Positions 32,290-39,316 of a stretch of DNA of 52,819 nt are shown here, piece after piece. Positions within the stretch are counted from its first letter, which is position 1. Each line of letters opens with the position of its first letter. Location of the stretch: the IMG/VR virus record IMGVR_UViG_3300035703_000127, positions 1-52,819 of that record; one strand, given 5' to 3'. This DNA comes from a virus. Both the position numbers and the translations under genes were made by a program. A model generated the notes under the pieces. The model ran no database searches, was not told the DNA's origin, and worked only from the letters and a program-made list of their open reading frames with translations.

Positions 32290-32651
32290 CAGCAGGCCAC
32301 CTCCAGCAGGGGCAGCTGGCCGTTGTTTTTCTCGATCCGGGCGATGCGCAGGGCCTCCATGCGTTCGGGATCCAGTTCGGCGCGGAACTCATCGAGCTCC
32401 ACGGTGTTGCCGTCCTTAATCAGCCAGAGCCTGTCGCTGTCCATGCGGTCGAACACGCCGTCATCAAGCGGCTCCGGCTTCGCGCGTGAGCAGCAGCTGG
32501 TGGCTTCGGCGTCATCCCAGACATCGAACTCGACTTCAGCCTTGGCCCACTTCTCGGCGGTCTCCTGATCCGGGGCCCACACCAGGGCTTCACCCTCGGC
32601 GCTCCATTCCTGGGTCACCAGGACCCGGTAGAGGTTCAGGTTGCTGCTCAT
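32289..32651 (-). CDS. Hypothetical protein, 120 aa
   Basis: ATG at 32651 overlaps the preceding stop. Reads MSSNLNLYRVLVTQEWSAEG, then EALVWAPDQETAEKWAKAEV, similar to small phage proteins with a strand-strand-helix start and a following EVEFDVWDD acidic segment. The end is basic, then LPLLEVAC. Unknown function. Confidence 0.65.
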   Translation of the reverse strand: MSSNLNLYRVLVTQEWSAEGEALVWAPDQETAEKWAKAEVEFDVWDDAEATSCCSRAKPEPLDDGVFDRMDSDRLWLIKDGNTVELDEFRAELDPERMEALRIARIEKNNGQLPLLEVAC

Positions 32652-32834
32652 GGCGCCACCTCCAGCTGGAGCGTCACGGCTGTGCTCAATCCGCAGCTTC
32701 CCCACTGCACAAAGCGAAGCCCCTCCATTGCCGGGTGAACGGCTTGGCCTGGATGGAACCGTCGGATGCTGGTATTGGCGTTGATCCACCACAGCATCCC
32801 GATGCGGCCGTGGTCGGAGTTGATGTTGATCATG
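32648..32834 (-). CDS. Small hypothetical protein, about 61 aa
   Basis: ATG at 32834 (MININ) or TTG at 32839 start a beta-rich frame: NSDHGRIGMLWWINANTSIR, then AMEGLRFVQWGSCGLSTAVT. The terminal TLQLEVAP runs into an ATGA overlap with the next gene. Unknown function. Confidence 0.55.
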
Positions 32835-33027
32835 GACAAGACGACGTGTGGTTGCTGAGGGGGCTCCCCGCTGCGGCGGGGTTGAGGGCCTCTGCCACCT
32901 GGCGGGCGCCGATGCCGCGGTAGCCATCGACTTCCAGCAGCAGCGAGAGGGTGTAGGGGTGCAGGCCGGGACGGCGAGCGGCGAGGGCATGCAGGTGCTC
33001 ACGCCAGCTGGGGCGTTCAGCGGTCAT
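32830..33027 (-). CDS. Small hypothetical protein, 65 aa
   Basis: ATG at 33027 lies within the end of the previous gene. Reads MTAERPSWREHLHALAARRP, then LHPYTLSLLLEVDGYRGIGA and RQVAEALNPAAA. The last part resembles a short winged-helix or recognition-helix motif, but it is too brief for a call. Confidence 0.55.
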   Translation of the reverse strand: MTAERPSWREHLHALAARRPGLHPYTLSLLLEVDGYRGIGARQVAEALNPAAAGSPLSNHTSSCP

Positions 33028-33418
33028 GGCTGGCCTCGGGTCGGCGATCGGCCTCACGGCGGAGCCATTGGGCCTGGGGGCCATCACCAAAGGCATCGGC
33101 GAGGGCATCGGCGACGGCGTGGAGTTCCTTGCCGGTGGGTGCCAGCCAGGCCAGATCCAGCAGCGATGTGGCCGGCGGCGGCGGCAGCGCTGCGCTGGGG
33201 GCCAGCTGGTAGGGCTCGATCAGCTGGCCGGTGGCATCAATGAATCCGGCCTGCTGCAGGAAGCTGCGGGCGGTGGCGGGGTCCTGGAGCAGGGAGCGCA
33301 ACGCCAGGGCCAGCACCTGCAGCGCAGCCGGCGAGGGCAGGGGTGTGGGGGTCGGCGGGGGGATCGTTGCGGGAGCCGGGCCGGTGATGGCCGGCGCAGC
33401 CTCGGCGATGGTGAACAT
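33017..33418 (-). CDS. Pro/Ala-rich hypothetical protein, 133 aa
   Basis: After a Pro/Thr-rich N-terminus (ATIPPPTPTPLPSPAALQVL) the protein is helical: LALALRSLLQDPATARSFLQ and KELHAVADALADAFGDGPQA. The end overlaps the next start by 11 bases. Unknown function. Confidence 0.58.
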   Translation of the reverse strand: MFTIAEAAPAITGPAPATIPPPTPTPLPSPAALQVLALALRSLLQDPATARSFLQQAGFIDATGQLIEPYQLAPSAALPPPPATSLLDLAWLAPTGKELHAVADALADAFGDGPQAQWLRREADRRPEASHDR

Positions 33419-33426
33419 GGTGAATC

Positions 33427-33624
33427 TCAGGGGGAGAGCAGGTCGGGGCGGTGGGCGTGAAACCAGGCGATGAGGGAGGTCAGGTCGATCAGCAACGCTT
33501 CTCCGGTGTCGGTGGCGGCGCGGATGGCCAGCTGGCTGCCGGGCAGGTCCACCAGGGAGACATCAGCGCCGCAGTTCAGCTCCTCCACGCCGTCCATGGG
33601 GCGCTCATCGAAGGCCCAGCTCAT
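33427..33624 (-). CDS. Small acidic hypothetical protein, 65 aa
   Basis: Starts MSWAFDERPMDGVEELNCGA and continues DVSLVDLPGSQLAIRAATDT to a helix LTSLIAWFHAHRPDLLSP. ATGA overlap with the upstream gene. Unknown function. Confidence 0.58.
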   Translation of the reverse strand: MSWAFDERPMDGVEELNCGADVSLVDLPGSQLAIRAATDTGEALLIDLTSLIAWFHAHRPDLLSP

Positions 33625-33923
33625 GGCAGGAACTGCGGCAGCTGGGGGCCAGCGGTCGGCTGGGATCTGGAGCCGGACTGGGGGCTGCGAAACCGCAGCT
33701 GGCGGGACTGCCGCAGGGAGATCTCACGCCAGCCCTCGGTATCACGCTGGGCCTGCCGGAGGGCGGCCTGCAGGTTGTGAATCGCCTGGCGCTGGTGTTG
33801 CACGAGGGTGTGCTGGTCGATCAGCACGGCTTCGGCTTCCAGCAGCCGGCGTTCGAGGTAGACGACCCGGGCGGCAGCGGGGGAGAGCAGGCGCTGGCGC
33901 CACCAGGTGAGGAGGGCGTGCAT
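33621..33923 (-). CDS. Small basic coiled-coil protein, 100 aa
   Basis: Starts MHALLTWWRQRLLSPAAARV, with a central coiled coil (LLEAEAVLIDQHTLVQHQRQ; IHNLQAALRQAQRDTEGWRE) and a disordered Ser/Gln-rich end. The short hydrophobic N-terminal stretch is probably not a membrane anchor. Unknown function. Confidence 0.58.
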   Translation of the reverse strand: MHALLTWWRQRLLSPAAARVVYLERRLLEAEAVLIDQHTLVQHQRQAIHNLQAALRQAQRDTEGWREISLRQSRQLRFRSPQSGSRSQPTAGPQLPQFLP

Positions 33924-33946
33924 GGCATCAAGGCGGTGGGGATGGC

Positions 33947-34387
33947 TCAGCTGGCGATCACGTCCAGCACGGCGCTGCTGGGATCGAGATCGGGGGCGTA
34001 GGCGTCGGCATCCACCACCGACGGGGCGGCCGGGGTGATGGTGACGATGTAGCCCTGGGTGCTGAGGGCCTGGGCCTGAGCCCAGAGATCGGCCTCGGTG
34101 GAGAGGCTGTAGAACTGGGAGCCGATCAACCGTTGACGGCGACCGGGCCCCTTGCGCTCGATCACCTCGTGCCAGGTGAGGCGCTTGCGATCGGCAGAGA
34201 GCTGGGAGCGACCCTTGCGATCGGCGTGGGGTTGGGAAAGGGGCATGGGAGGGATGGGGCAGCCGCAGTGGAGGCAGCGGTGATCAGGTCGCACGGGCAC
34301 CAGGCCAAAACAGCTGACGCACCAGCGTTCAGGCGCTGGGTTGGCCAGAGGAATCGAGAGGCAGGTCACGGTCGGCGGCAGTGGCAT
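33947..34387 (-). CDS. Zinc-ribbon-containing hypothetical protein, 146 aa
   Basis: ATG at 34387 overlaps the preceding gene by 59 bp. The first 50 residues contain WCVSCFGLVPVRPDHRCLHC followed by GCPI, a C..C...C..C zinc ribbon. The middle (DRKRLTWHEVIERKGPGRRQ) is basic. A later ATG would drop the ribbon. Possible nucleic-acid-binding protein. Confidence 0.6.
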   Translation of the reverse strand: MPLPPTVTCLSIPLANPAPERWCVSCFGLVPVRPDHRCLHCGCPIPPMPLSQPHADRKGRSQLSADRKRLTWHEVIERKGPGRRQRLIGSQFYSLSTEADLWAQAQALSTQGYIVTITPAAPSVVDADAYAPDLDPSSAVLDVIAS

Positions 34388-34742
34388 CAGGGGTGGCCTC
34401 TGCGGGAGTGAGGGATGGGATCGGAGCGTTCCAATCCAGGGCGGTGACGGTTTTCAGGCACTCACTGGCCACGAGGGCATAGAGGGCGCTGGTTCCGGCC
34501 ACGTCTTCTGCGGCGGGGTAGGTGACCGCGGCGATCGAGCGCTTGAGGGCGCGGGCCAGTTCGCGCCGGTTGGTGAGCAACAGGTACTGGTGGGGGTAGC
34601 CGGGGCGTTTGCGGGCGGCTTCTCCCGGGAACAGGGCCGGGATGGTCTCCGGCTGCCAGGCAATGACGCGCACGGCATCAGTGCCGAGGCTGGGGTCAGC
34701 CGTGACGACGATCGGGCCGGCGGGGAGGAGGTGCAGAGACAT
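34329..34742 (-). CDS. Hypothetical protein, 137 aa
   Basis: Reads MSLHLLPAGPIVVTADPSLG, then DAVRVIAWQPETIPALFPGE and a helical LTNRRELARALKRSIAAVTY segment. The C-terminus (ATPDATAADRDLPLDSSGQP) is disordered and antisense-free but overlaps the following gene. Unknown function. Confidence 0.58.
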   Translation of the reverse strand: MSLHLLPAGPIVVTADPSLGTDAVRVIAWQPETIPALFPGEAARKRPGYPHQYLLLTNRRELARALKRSIAAVTYPAAEDVAGTSALYALVASECLKTVTALDWNAPIPSLTPAEATPDATAADRDLPLDSSGQPSA

Positions 34743-34766
34743 CGGAGGGCAACGGGCGACGGTGGC

Positions 34767-34946
34767 TCAGCTGGTGATCAGCTGGCGCTTGGCGGTGAGC
34801 AGCTGGCGGCGATGGGCGGCCAGCTCGGGGTAAGAGATCCAGCGGGGGGCCTCTTCGTCGTTGAACTGGATCAGGGCCTCCAGGCCGGCGCCGGTGCGGC
34901 GGATTTCGTGGAGGTAGCCCCAGCCCTTGGCCATCGGCGCGCTCAT
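34767..34946 (-). CDS. Small hypothetical protein, 59 aa
   Basis: ATG at 34946 overlaps the preceding stop (ATGA). MSAPMAKGWGYLHEIRRTGA then GLEALIQFNDEEAPRWISYP looks like a small SH3-like barrel, followed by a basic helix. It resembles the next gene upstream in overall plan. Unknown function. Confidence 0.6.
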   Translation of the reverse strand: MSAPMAKGWGYLHEIRRTGAGLEALIQFNDEEAPRWISYPELAAHRRQLLTAKRQLITS

Positions 34947-35155
34947 GAGAAACGCATGGCGAGGGGCTTGGTCAGCAGCTCCAGCTGACTGGCCTGCCAC
35001 TGGGAGCCGTCGGGGGCCCGCAGGGCGTAGTGGGGCCAGCCGTTGTGCTCCAGCAAGCGGGTGACCACGAATGGGTCCTGGTGCCAGGCGTGGCGACGGG
35101 GCAGCAGGAACACCCGATCCCCGACGGCAAAGAGGTGATGGGCGGAGCACGTCAT
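34943..35155 (-). CDS. Small SH3-like hypothetical protein, 70 aa
   Basis: ATG at 35155. MTCSAHHLFAVGDRVFLLPR, then HAWHQDPFVVTRLLEHNGWP and HYALRAPDGSQWQASQLELL. The GDRVFL...VT.L...G...Y.L....G..W....L order is that of a small SH3-like barrel. ATGA overlaps at both ends. Confidence 0.6.
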   Translation of the reverse strand: MTCSAHHLFAVGDRVFLLPRRHAWHQDPFVVTRLLEHNGWPHYALRAPDGSQWQASQLELLTKPLAMRFS

Positions 35156-35310
35156 GGGCAACGGTGCGGCTGAGCGATGCACACCACGTGGGCGATGGCC
35201 GGGATGGCCTCTGGGTTGGTTTTCCGTTGGCTGTGGTGGATCAGCCCACCGGGCGACCAGATCAGGGCGGAGGTGATGACGAAGCCCAGCAGGGTGGGGA
35301 GGTGGCGCAT
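35152..35310 (-). CDS. Small secreted or membrane-anchored protein, 52 aa
   Basis: ATG at 35310, stop overlapping the next ATG. The N-terminus MRHLPTLLGFVITSALIWSP is a short hydrophobic signal or anchor, followed by a polar GLIHHSQRKTNPEA tail with two Cys near the end. Could be a lysis accessory or envelope-active early protein. This is a guess from topology. Confidence 0.55.
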   Translation of the reverse strand: MRHLPTLLGFVITSALIWSPGGLIHHSQRKTNPEAIPAIAHVVCIAQPHRCP

Positions 35311-35312
35311 GG

Positions 35313-35579
35313 TCAGTCGAGAAAGGAGGGGTTACAGCGCGCGATGGAGCCCAGGGCGGTTTCGTCGGTGTCGCAGTAGCGCCAGGGCGGATCAGGCGGC
35401 AGTTGGGGGTAGACGGTGACGAGGTAGGGGTGGCCGGCGGCCTGGAAGGCGGCGTGCATCGGCTCCCAGTCGTCAGCTCCCCCCCTGTCGTCGGTGCCGT
35501 CGGCGGCCTCGAAGTAGAAGATCCAAGGGTCATCGGCGGGGATGGGGGCACCGGCCTGCTGCTGCCAGGGGGTGCTCAT
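35313..35579 (-). CDS. Small acidic hypothetical protein, 88 aa
   Basis: ATG at 35579 overlaps the LexA-type gene's stop. Reads MSTPWQQQAGAPIPADDPWI, then FYFEAADGTDDRGGADDWEP and PPWRYCDTDETALGSIARCN. Strongly acidic with several aromatic residues, a composition seen in DNA-mimic or inhibitor proteins, but nothing specific supports that. Confidence 0.6.
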   Translation of the reverse strand: MSTPWQQQAGAPIPADDPWIFYFEAADGTDDRGGADDWEPMHAAFQAAGHPYLVTVYPQLPPDPPWRYCDTDETALGSIARCNPSFLD

Positions 35580-35812
35580 GGGTCTTCCCCCGGCGCGGTG
35601 GGCAGCAGGCTGCGGACACAGCCACTCCTCCACGTGATCAGAGCCAGTGCCCGCAACCGGTTCAGGTGGTGCTGAATGGCGGAGGGTGAACGGAGCCCGA
35701 AGTGGGCCTGCAGTTCGCGGATGGAGGGGCTGATGCCGTGCTGCTGGCGGTAGCGGATCAGGTAGGGCAGCAGTTGCCGTTGCTTCACCGATGGCTCAGG
35801 GGCGGGCGTCAT
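35576..35812 (-). CDS. LexA-type winged-helix DNA-binding protein without protease, 78 aa
   Basis: KQRQLLPYLIRYRQQHGISP followed by SIRELQAHFGLRSPSAIQHH is the LexA DNA-binding domain order, with the recognition helix around SPSAIQHHLNRL. The S24-type autoprotease half is absent, so it cannot self-cleave like LexA or CI. It is a likely transcription regulator of the early operon and sits beside palindromes at 35984-36001 and 36073-36087. It overlaps both neighbours. Confidence 0.75.
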   Translation of the reverse strand: MTPAPEPSVKQRQLLPYLIRYRQQHGISPSIRELQAHFGLRSPSAIQHHLNRLRALALITWRSGCVRSLLPTAPGEDP

Positions 35813-35972
35813 CGGGCCTCCAGCCGTGCTGCCAGGCGCAGGTGATCAGGGATTGGCGGCTGTGGGAGCCGTAGGGGATGCGGCGGTCATCCAGGAAGTC
35901 CTGGGCGTCTTCCTCGTGCTCATCGGAGCTGATGGCGTGGCTCAGGAGCTCCTGGAGAGTGGCGTAGAGCAT
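35796..35972 (-). CDS. Small hypothetical protein, first gene of the early chain, 58 aa
   Basis: ATG at 35972. MLYATLQELLSHAISSDEHE, then DAQDFLDDRRIPYGSHSRQS and a Trp-rich end. Acidic, helical start. The region upstream (to 36127) holds the operator-like palindromes, so this is the promoter-proximal gene of the chain. Unknown function. Confidence 0.58.
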   Translation of the reverse strand: MLYATLQELLSHAISSDEHEEDAQDFLDDRRIPYGSHSRQSLITCAWQHGWRPDDARP

Positions 35973-35983
35973 GGTTCTGGTTC

Positions 35984-36001
35984 TGACCCGAATCAGGGTC
36001 A
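35984..36001. promoter_or_regulatory. Palindrome TGACCC-N6-GGGTCA, likely operator
   Basis: Perfect 6-bp arms with a GAATCA spacer, 12 nt upstream of the first gene of the early chain. A related inverted word, CCTGATTCGG, recurs at 36111-36120, matching CCGAATCAGG here. Confidence 0.6.
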
Positions 36002-36072
36002 GGCAAAGAAGGAGGCCGGTTCCGGGTGGGGGCCGGGCCGGCCATGACCCCACTATGCCAGTTCTTTTGCGA

Positions 36073-36087
36073 AAGGAAAGTCCTTTT
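36073..36087. promoter_or_regulatory. Palindrome AAAGGA-N3-TCCTTT in an AT-rich stretch
   Basis: Lies in the most AT-rich part of the early region between the winged-helix gene and the chain. A CATAGT on the minus strand nearby (about 36052-36057) could be a weak -10. Possible promoter/operator. Confidence 0.4.
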
Positions 36088-36127
36088 AATCAGAAAGCGC
36101 AACATTCGAGCCTGATTCGGTGTCTGA

Positions 36128-36520
36128 TCAGGGTTCGCGGTAGAGCAGGGACTGCCACACCCGCACGTCGCCGCGGTGGCGGCTGGGGCGGCTGGTGGTG
36201 ATGGTGCGATCGGTGCGCACGATCCAGCCCGCCTTGGCGGCCGCCACCATCACCGGCCCTGAGGCGCGGTTGTCGTGGGTGCTGATCCCCTCAGCCTCCA
36301 GGCCATCCCAGAGGTCGTTGGCGCTCACCTCCGGCCGGGCCAAGGCGGCGGCCCGCAGCACCCGCAACGCGGCCTGGCGGAACTCCGGCCGGGCGTGATC
36401 CCACACCTGGGCCATGCCGGCCTGTTTGCCCACCTCCCCCTGGCGGGGGCTGGTGCCAGGGGCTGCAGCCGCGGTGAACAGGGGCAGATCGTGGTACTGC
36501 CCTACGGCGCCAGCGGCCAC
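36128..36520 (-). CDS. Winged-helix-like hypothetical protein, 130 aa
   Basis: Residues about 48-125 read RVLRAAALARPEVSANDLWD, then ASGPVMVAAAKAGWIVRTDR and RHRGDVRVWQSL. This is a compact helix-helix-helix-wing arrangement seen in small phage DNA-binding proteins near replication genes. The start abuts the Gp157 stop at 36520. It may bind DNA or a replisome partner. Not proven. Confidence 0.62.
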   Translation of the reverse strand: MAAGAVGQYHDLPLFTAAAAPGTSPRQGEVGKQAGMAQVWDHARPEFRQAALRVLRAAALARPEVSANDLWDGLEAEGISTHDNRASGPVMVAAAKAGWIVRTDRTITTSRPSRHRGDVRVWQSLLYREP

Positions 36521-37107
36521 TACTTGATGCTCCAGCTGCGGCGCTCCTCCAGCCGGGCGCCCGGCACCTGCTGGCCCAGCTTGAGGGCGGCCTTGATGGC
36601 CGCTTTGTCTACAGCTGTGCTGGTCTTGATGCGCATGAACGCATCTGGCACGGCCTCCTCCTCCTCGATCACCAGCCCCTGGGAGCGGCGGCTGCTGATC
36701 TGGTGGTTCGGCAGCGTGAAGGCCGTGGCGTTGGGCTGCAGGCGGGTGAGCACGGTGATCAGCGCGGCCTCCAGGCGATCGGCGCGGGCGCCATCGGCAG
36801 CGGCCAGATCGCTGAGGCGCTGCGCCTGCTGCTTGCGGTAGGCGGCCTGGCCCCGCAGGTTCTCGATCACCCAGCAGTAGGCATCGGCCTTGCGCTCCAG
36901 GGCGGCGCGCTGGCCTTCATCCGCGGCCAGCAGGGCCTCCAGTTCGGTCAGGGCGGCCTGGCGCTGCTCGTCATCGTCGCTGTCCAGCAGCAGGGCCAGG
37001 TTCTCCACCTGGCGGTTGAGCTCCTGGGATTCCAGGCCCAGCTGCCAGAGGGAAGGGGCTGCAGCCGGCGGCGCGGCCGCAGGGGTGGCCTCAAGGGTGA
37101 CAGACAT
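36520..37107 (-). CDS. Siphovirus Gp157-family protein, 195 aa
   Basis: ATG at 37107 opens MSVTLEATPAAAPPAAAPSL. The body is coiled coil (LESQELNRQVENLALLLDSD; ALERKADAYCWVIENLRGQA; YRKQQAQRLSDLAAADGARA) followed by LPNHQISSRRSQGLVIEEEE and a C-terminal RLEERRSWSIK, the order typical of Gp157 proteins. The family is linked to phage replication and recombination regions and is SMC-like in the coiled part. Divergent from the plus-strand genes across a 107-bp control region. Confidence 0.78.
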   Translation of the reverse strand: MSVTLEATPAAAPPAAAPSLWQLGLESQELNRQVENLALLLDSDDDEQRQAALTELEALLAADEGQRAALERKADAYCWVIENLRGQAAYRKQQAQRLSDLAAADGARADRLEAALITVLTRLQPNATAFTLPNHQISSRRSQGLVIEEEEAVPDAFMRIKTSTAVDKAAIKAALKLGQQVPGARLEERRSWSIK

Positions 37108-37123
37108 GGAACACATCCGTGGT

Positions 37124-37137
37124 GGCCTGATCAGGCC
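37124..37137. promoter_or_regulatory. 14-bp palindrome GGCCTGATCAGGCC in a divergent control region
   Basis: Perfect palindrome between the Gp157 start and the plus-strand ribbon-helix-helix gene. ACACATCC occurs next to both divergent starts (37112-37119 and 37207-37214). Candidate operator for the ribbon-helix-helix protein. Confidence 0.5.
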
Positions 37138-37160
37138 TAGCACTAAAACGCTACCGTTTC

Positions 37161-37202
37161 GGCGTCGGATCGGGCGGTGTTCCGATCTGATGCGCCCTTT
37201 TT
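37161..37202 (+). terminator. Leader terminator (attenuator-like) before the plus-strand operon
   Basis: GGCG plus CGGATCGG pair with CCGATCTG plus CGCC (one mismatch in the inner arm), followed by C and five T. It ends 12 nt before the ATG at 37215, so a transcript starting near the palindrome would be terminated or regulated in its leader. Confidence 0.45.
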
Positions 37203-37214
37203 CGTGACACATCC

Positions 37215-37397
37215 ATGGCGAGCCGAAAGCTGTCCCTTCACCTGGCCCCGCACGTCTTTGAGCTGCTGCAGGCCAAGGCGCAGCGAGAGGGTCGCTCCAG
37301 CGCCAACCTCGCGGCCTTCCTGGTGGAGCGCGAGCTCCGCAGCCCTCACAACATCCCGGCGGGCAGCAGCCCGGGCGATGGCACCAGCTCCAACTAA
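37215..37397 (+). CDS. Ribbon-helix-helix protein, 60 aa
   Basis: MASRKLSLHLAPHVFELLQA followed by KAQREGRSSANLAAFLVERE matches the CopG/Arc fold: a beta strand (RKLSLHL) for major-groove contact, then two helices with GRS between them. The disordered C-terminus is dispensable-looking. First gene of the plus-strand block and probably autoregulates the divergent region. A second, different ribbon-helix-helix gene lies at 39894. Confidence 0.78.
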   Translation: MASRKLSLHLAPHVFELLQAKAQREGRSSANLAAFLVERELRSPHNIPAGSSPGDGTSSN

Positions 37398-37424
37398 CCC
37401 CCCCTGCCCTGTTGCGCTCCCCCC

Positions 37425-38057
37425 ATGCCCACCCTGGCCCGCAAGGAAGAAGTCGTCGTCATCCAGCCGCCCGATTTCCGGCTACTGGAACTGCAGATCC
37501 GCGGTACGGCGCCCCTGGTGATCAACCGCTTCAGCGCCAAGGCGATGGCGATGATGCGCGAAACCCAGGAAGCCGGCAGCACAGCCAAGTCCCGCAAGAA
37601 GCGGGAGCCCAAGGACTTCGACGCGCTCTATGAAGACGCGAAGCACCGCAGCGATGAGGGCTGGGAGGGCATCCATGCGGCGGCCTTTCGCAATGCCTCG
37701 ATCAGCGCCTGCCGCGCCTGCGGCTACGTGATGACCAAGGCCAAGCTGGCGATCTTCGTGCAGCAGGACGGCTTCGACGTGGTGGATGGTGCGCCGTTGG
37801 TGCGCATCTCAGAAGGGGTCGCCGAACCGTGGGTGGCCCCGACTCGCAATGCCACAGGCGTGGTGGACCTGCGCTGCCGGCCGATGTATCGCCAGTGGGG
37901 CGCCATCCTGCGGCTGCGCTACGACGCCGGCATGCTCACCCAGGGCGACGTGGTGAACCTGGTCGCCCGGGTGGGGCTGCAGGTGGGGATCGGCGAGGGG
38001 CGGCCCGATTCCAAGGCGAGCCCGGGTCTGGGCTTCGGCCTGTTTGAGATCGTCTGA
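37425..38057 (+). CDS. Conserved-looking phage protein near replication genes, 210 aa
   Basis: Not recognised with certainty. Reads DFRLLELQIRGTAPLVINRF, a basic GSTAKSRKKREPKDFDALYE insert, ISACRACGYVMTKAKLAIFV, and a Gly-rich end (GIGEGRPDSKASPGLGFGLF). The ferredoxin-like strand order and glycine-rich tail recall RAMP/Cas7-like or single-strand-annealing proteins, but this is only a resemblance. Its place beside Gp157 and a possible origin favours a DNA or recombination role. Confidence 0.6.
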   Translation: MPTLARKEEVVVIQPPDFRLLELQIRGTAPLVINRFSAKAMAMMRETQEAGSTAKSRKKREPKDFDALYEDAKHRSDEGWEGIHAAAFRNASISACRACGYVMTKAKLAIFVQQDGFDVVDGAPLVRISEGVAEPWVAPTRNATGVVDLRCRPMYRQWGAILRLRYDAGMLTQGDVVNLVARVGLQVGIGEGRPDSKASPGLGFGLFEIV

Positions 38058-38705
38058 TGGCTGACAACACCCCAGGCGGTCGCGATCCGCCGGCACTGGA
38101 GAGGCATTCGCGCCCTTGAGCCCCGGCATTCAAACGACATGGCAACGCTCGGTGGCCCATTGCAGCGCCCACCTCTGCTTGGCACCGCAGGATTGGCTCG
38201 GCGACCCAACGCTTGGCTCGCCTTGGCTGGGCCTCTCACGGCTGGCTAGGAGGAGCTGGGATTGACCAGGCTCGGCCTCCCACTGCAGGCATGGATCGCC
38301 ATGGCTTTGCAGCGCTGGGCGGCACGACGCTCGGCATGACGCCGCTGGATAGGCAACGCCTGACGGTGCGTGGATGACGTGGCGAGGCCCGGCCCCCCAT
38401 CGCTGGATAGGCAACGCCTACCGAGGCACGGGGTGGCATGGCACGGCTGGAACCGCATGGCAAGTCGTCTCAACGATGGCGTGGCATGACCCGGCCGGCA
38501 ACGCATCCCATCGCACGGCTCGACAAGGCGACGCAAGGCGCCCCGCCGCAGGCATGGCACGGATCGGCAACGCTCCGTGAGGTATCGCAGGCGTGGCACC
38601 GCTCGCTCTGATCGGCCTCAGTGCGGCCGGCAACTGCCGATGACACCGGTTCGATTCGGACCAACACTGGGGGCCTGCGGGCCCCCTTCCCCTATTGCTG
38701 AACCC
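38058..38705. repeat. 650-bp non-coding region with iteron-like GGCAACGC repeats
   Basis: No convincing gene on either strand. The core GGCAACGC occurs at 38141, 38352, 38410, 38497 and 38566, with a degenerate CCAACGC at 38206. Two copies lie in a 19-bp direct repeat, CGCTGGATAGGCAACGCCT (38343-38361 and 38401-38419). GGCATGG and TGGCACGG words recur around them. Irregular spacing (about 58-150 bp) rules out a CRISPR array. Candidate replication origin or structured RNA. Confidence 0.6.
38669..38686 (+). terminator. Possible hairpin terminator before the 38706 gene
   Basis: GGGGGCC/GGCCCCC stem with a 4-nt loop, followed by only two T. Strong hairpin but poor U-tract, so it may instead be a leader structure. 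Confidence 0.4.
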
Positions 38706-39284
38706 ATGAGCGATCAACCCGTCTACGCCTTCTCCTACGAGGAGGCAGAAGCTGACCTGGGCGTGGATGCCCAGACCGCGGGCGCCGAGCTGGACCGCAT
38801 CCGCCGCCGCGATGGTCACATTGCCCCGGCGGTGGTGGTGGCGGAGAGCCGGCCAAAGAAGGCCCCGCTGCATCCGGCCTTTGAGTGGCGCGATGCGGTG
38901 GCGGCCGAGCGCTACCGCGAGCACCAAGCCAGCCAGCTGGTGAAGGTGGTGCGGGTGATCACGCCCCCACCGGCACGTCAGGCCAGTCCCACCACGGTGC
39001 GGGTGGAGCGGCGCCAGACCAGCGAGCCCCTGGTGGAGCGCCACGATCCCTTTGAAGCCCAGCTCAGCGAGGTGGTGGGCCAGATGGTGGAGACCGAGCG
39101 GCGGCTGGAGCAGATCAAGCTGCAGGCGCAGCGCAGCTTCGATCGGCAGCGGATGATCAGGGTGGAGGTGGCGCTCAGCGCGCTGCACGAGGCCCACGAG
39201 GCGCTGTTGGCGGCGGGCGAACGCGAGGGATGGGCCGATCTTCCCCGTGCGGCGATGGCCAGGGGCGGCGGCCGGAGGCGCTGA
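38706..39284 (+). CDS. Hypothetical plus-strand phage protein, 192 aa
   Basis: MSDQPVYAFSYEEAEADLGV, then HPAFEWRDAVAAERYREHQA and SQLVKVVRVITPPPARQASP, followed by a coiled-coil helix (MVETERRLEQIKLQAQRSFD) and a basic RRR end. HPAFEW..AVAAE.YR..QA is a pattern I associate with phage early proteins of unknown function. It follows the repeat region directly. Confidence 0.6.
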   Translation: MSDQPVYAFSYEEAEADLGVDAQTAGAELDRIRRRDGHIAPAVVVAESRPKKAPLHPAFEWRDAVAAERYREHQASQLVKVVRVITPPPARQASPTTVRVERRQTSEPLVERHDPFEAQLSEVVGQMVETERRLEQIKLQAQRSFDRQRMIRVEVALSALHEAHEALLAAGEREGWADLPRAAMARGGGRRR

Positions 39285-39316
39285 GCCTCCAGCCAGACGC
39301 GATGCCAGGGGATGGA

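Noticed and set aside
38058-38705. CRISPR array
   Set aside because: Repeat cores are 8-19 bp, spacing is irregular (about 58 to 150 bp) and there are no cas genes.
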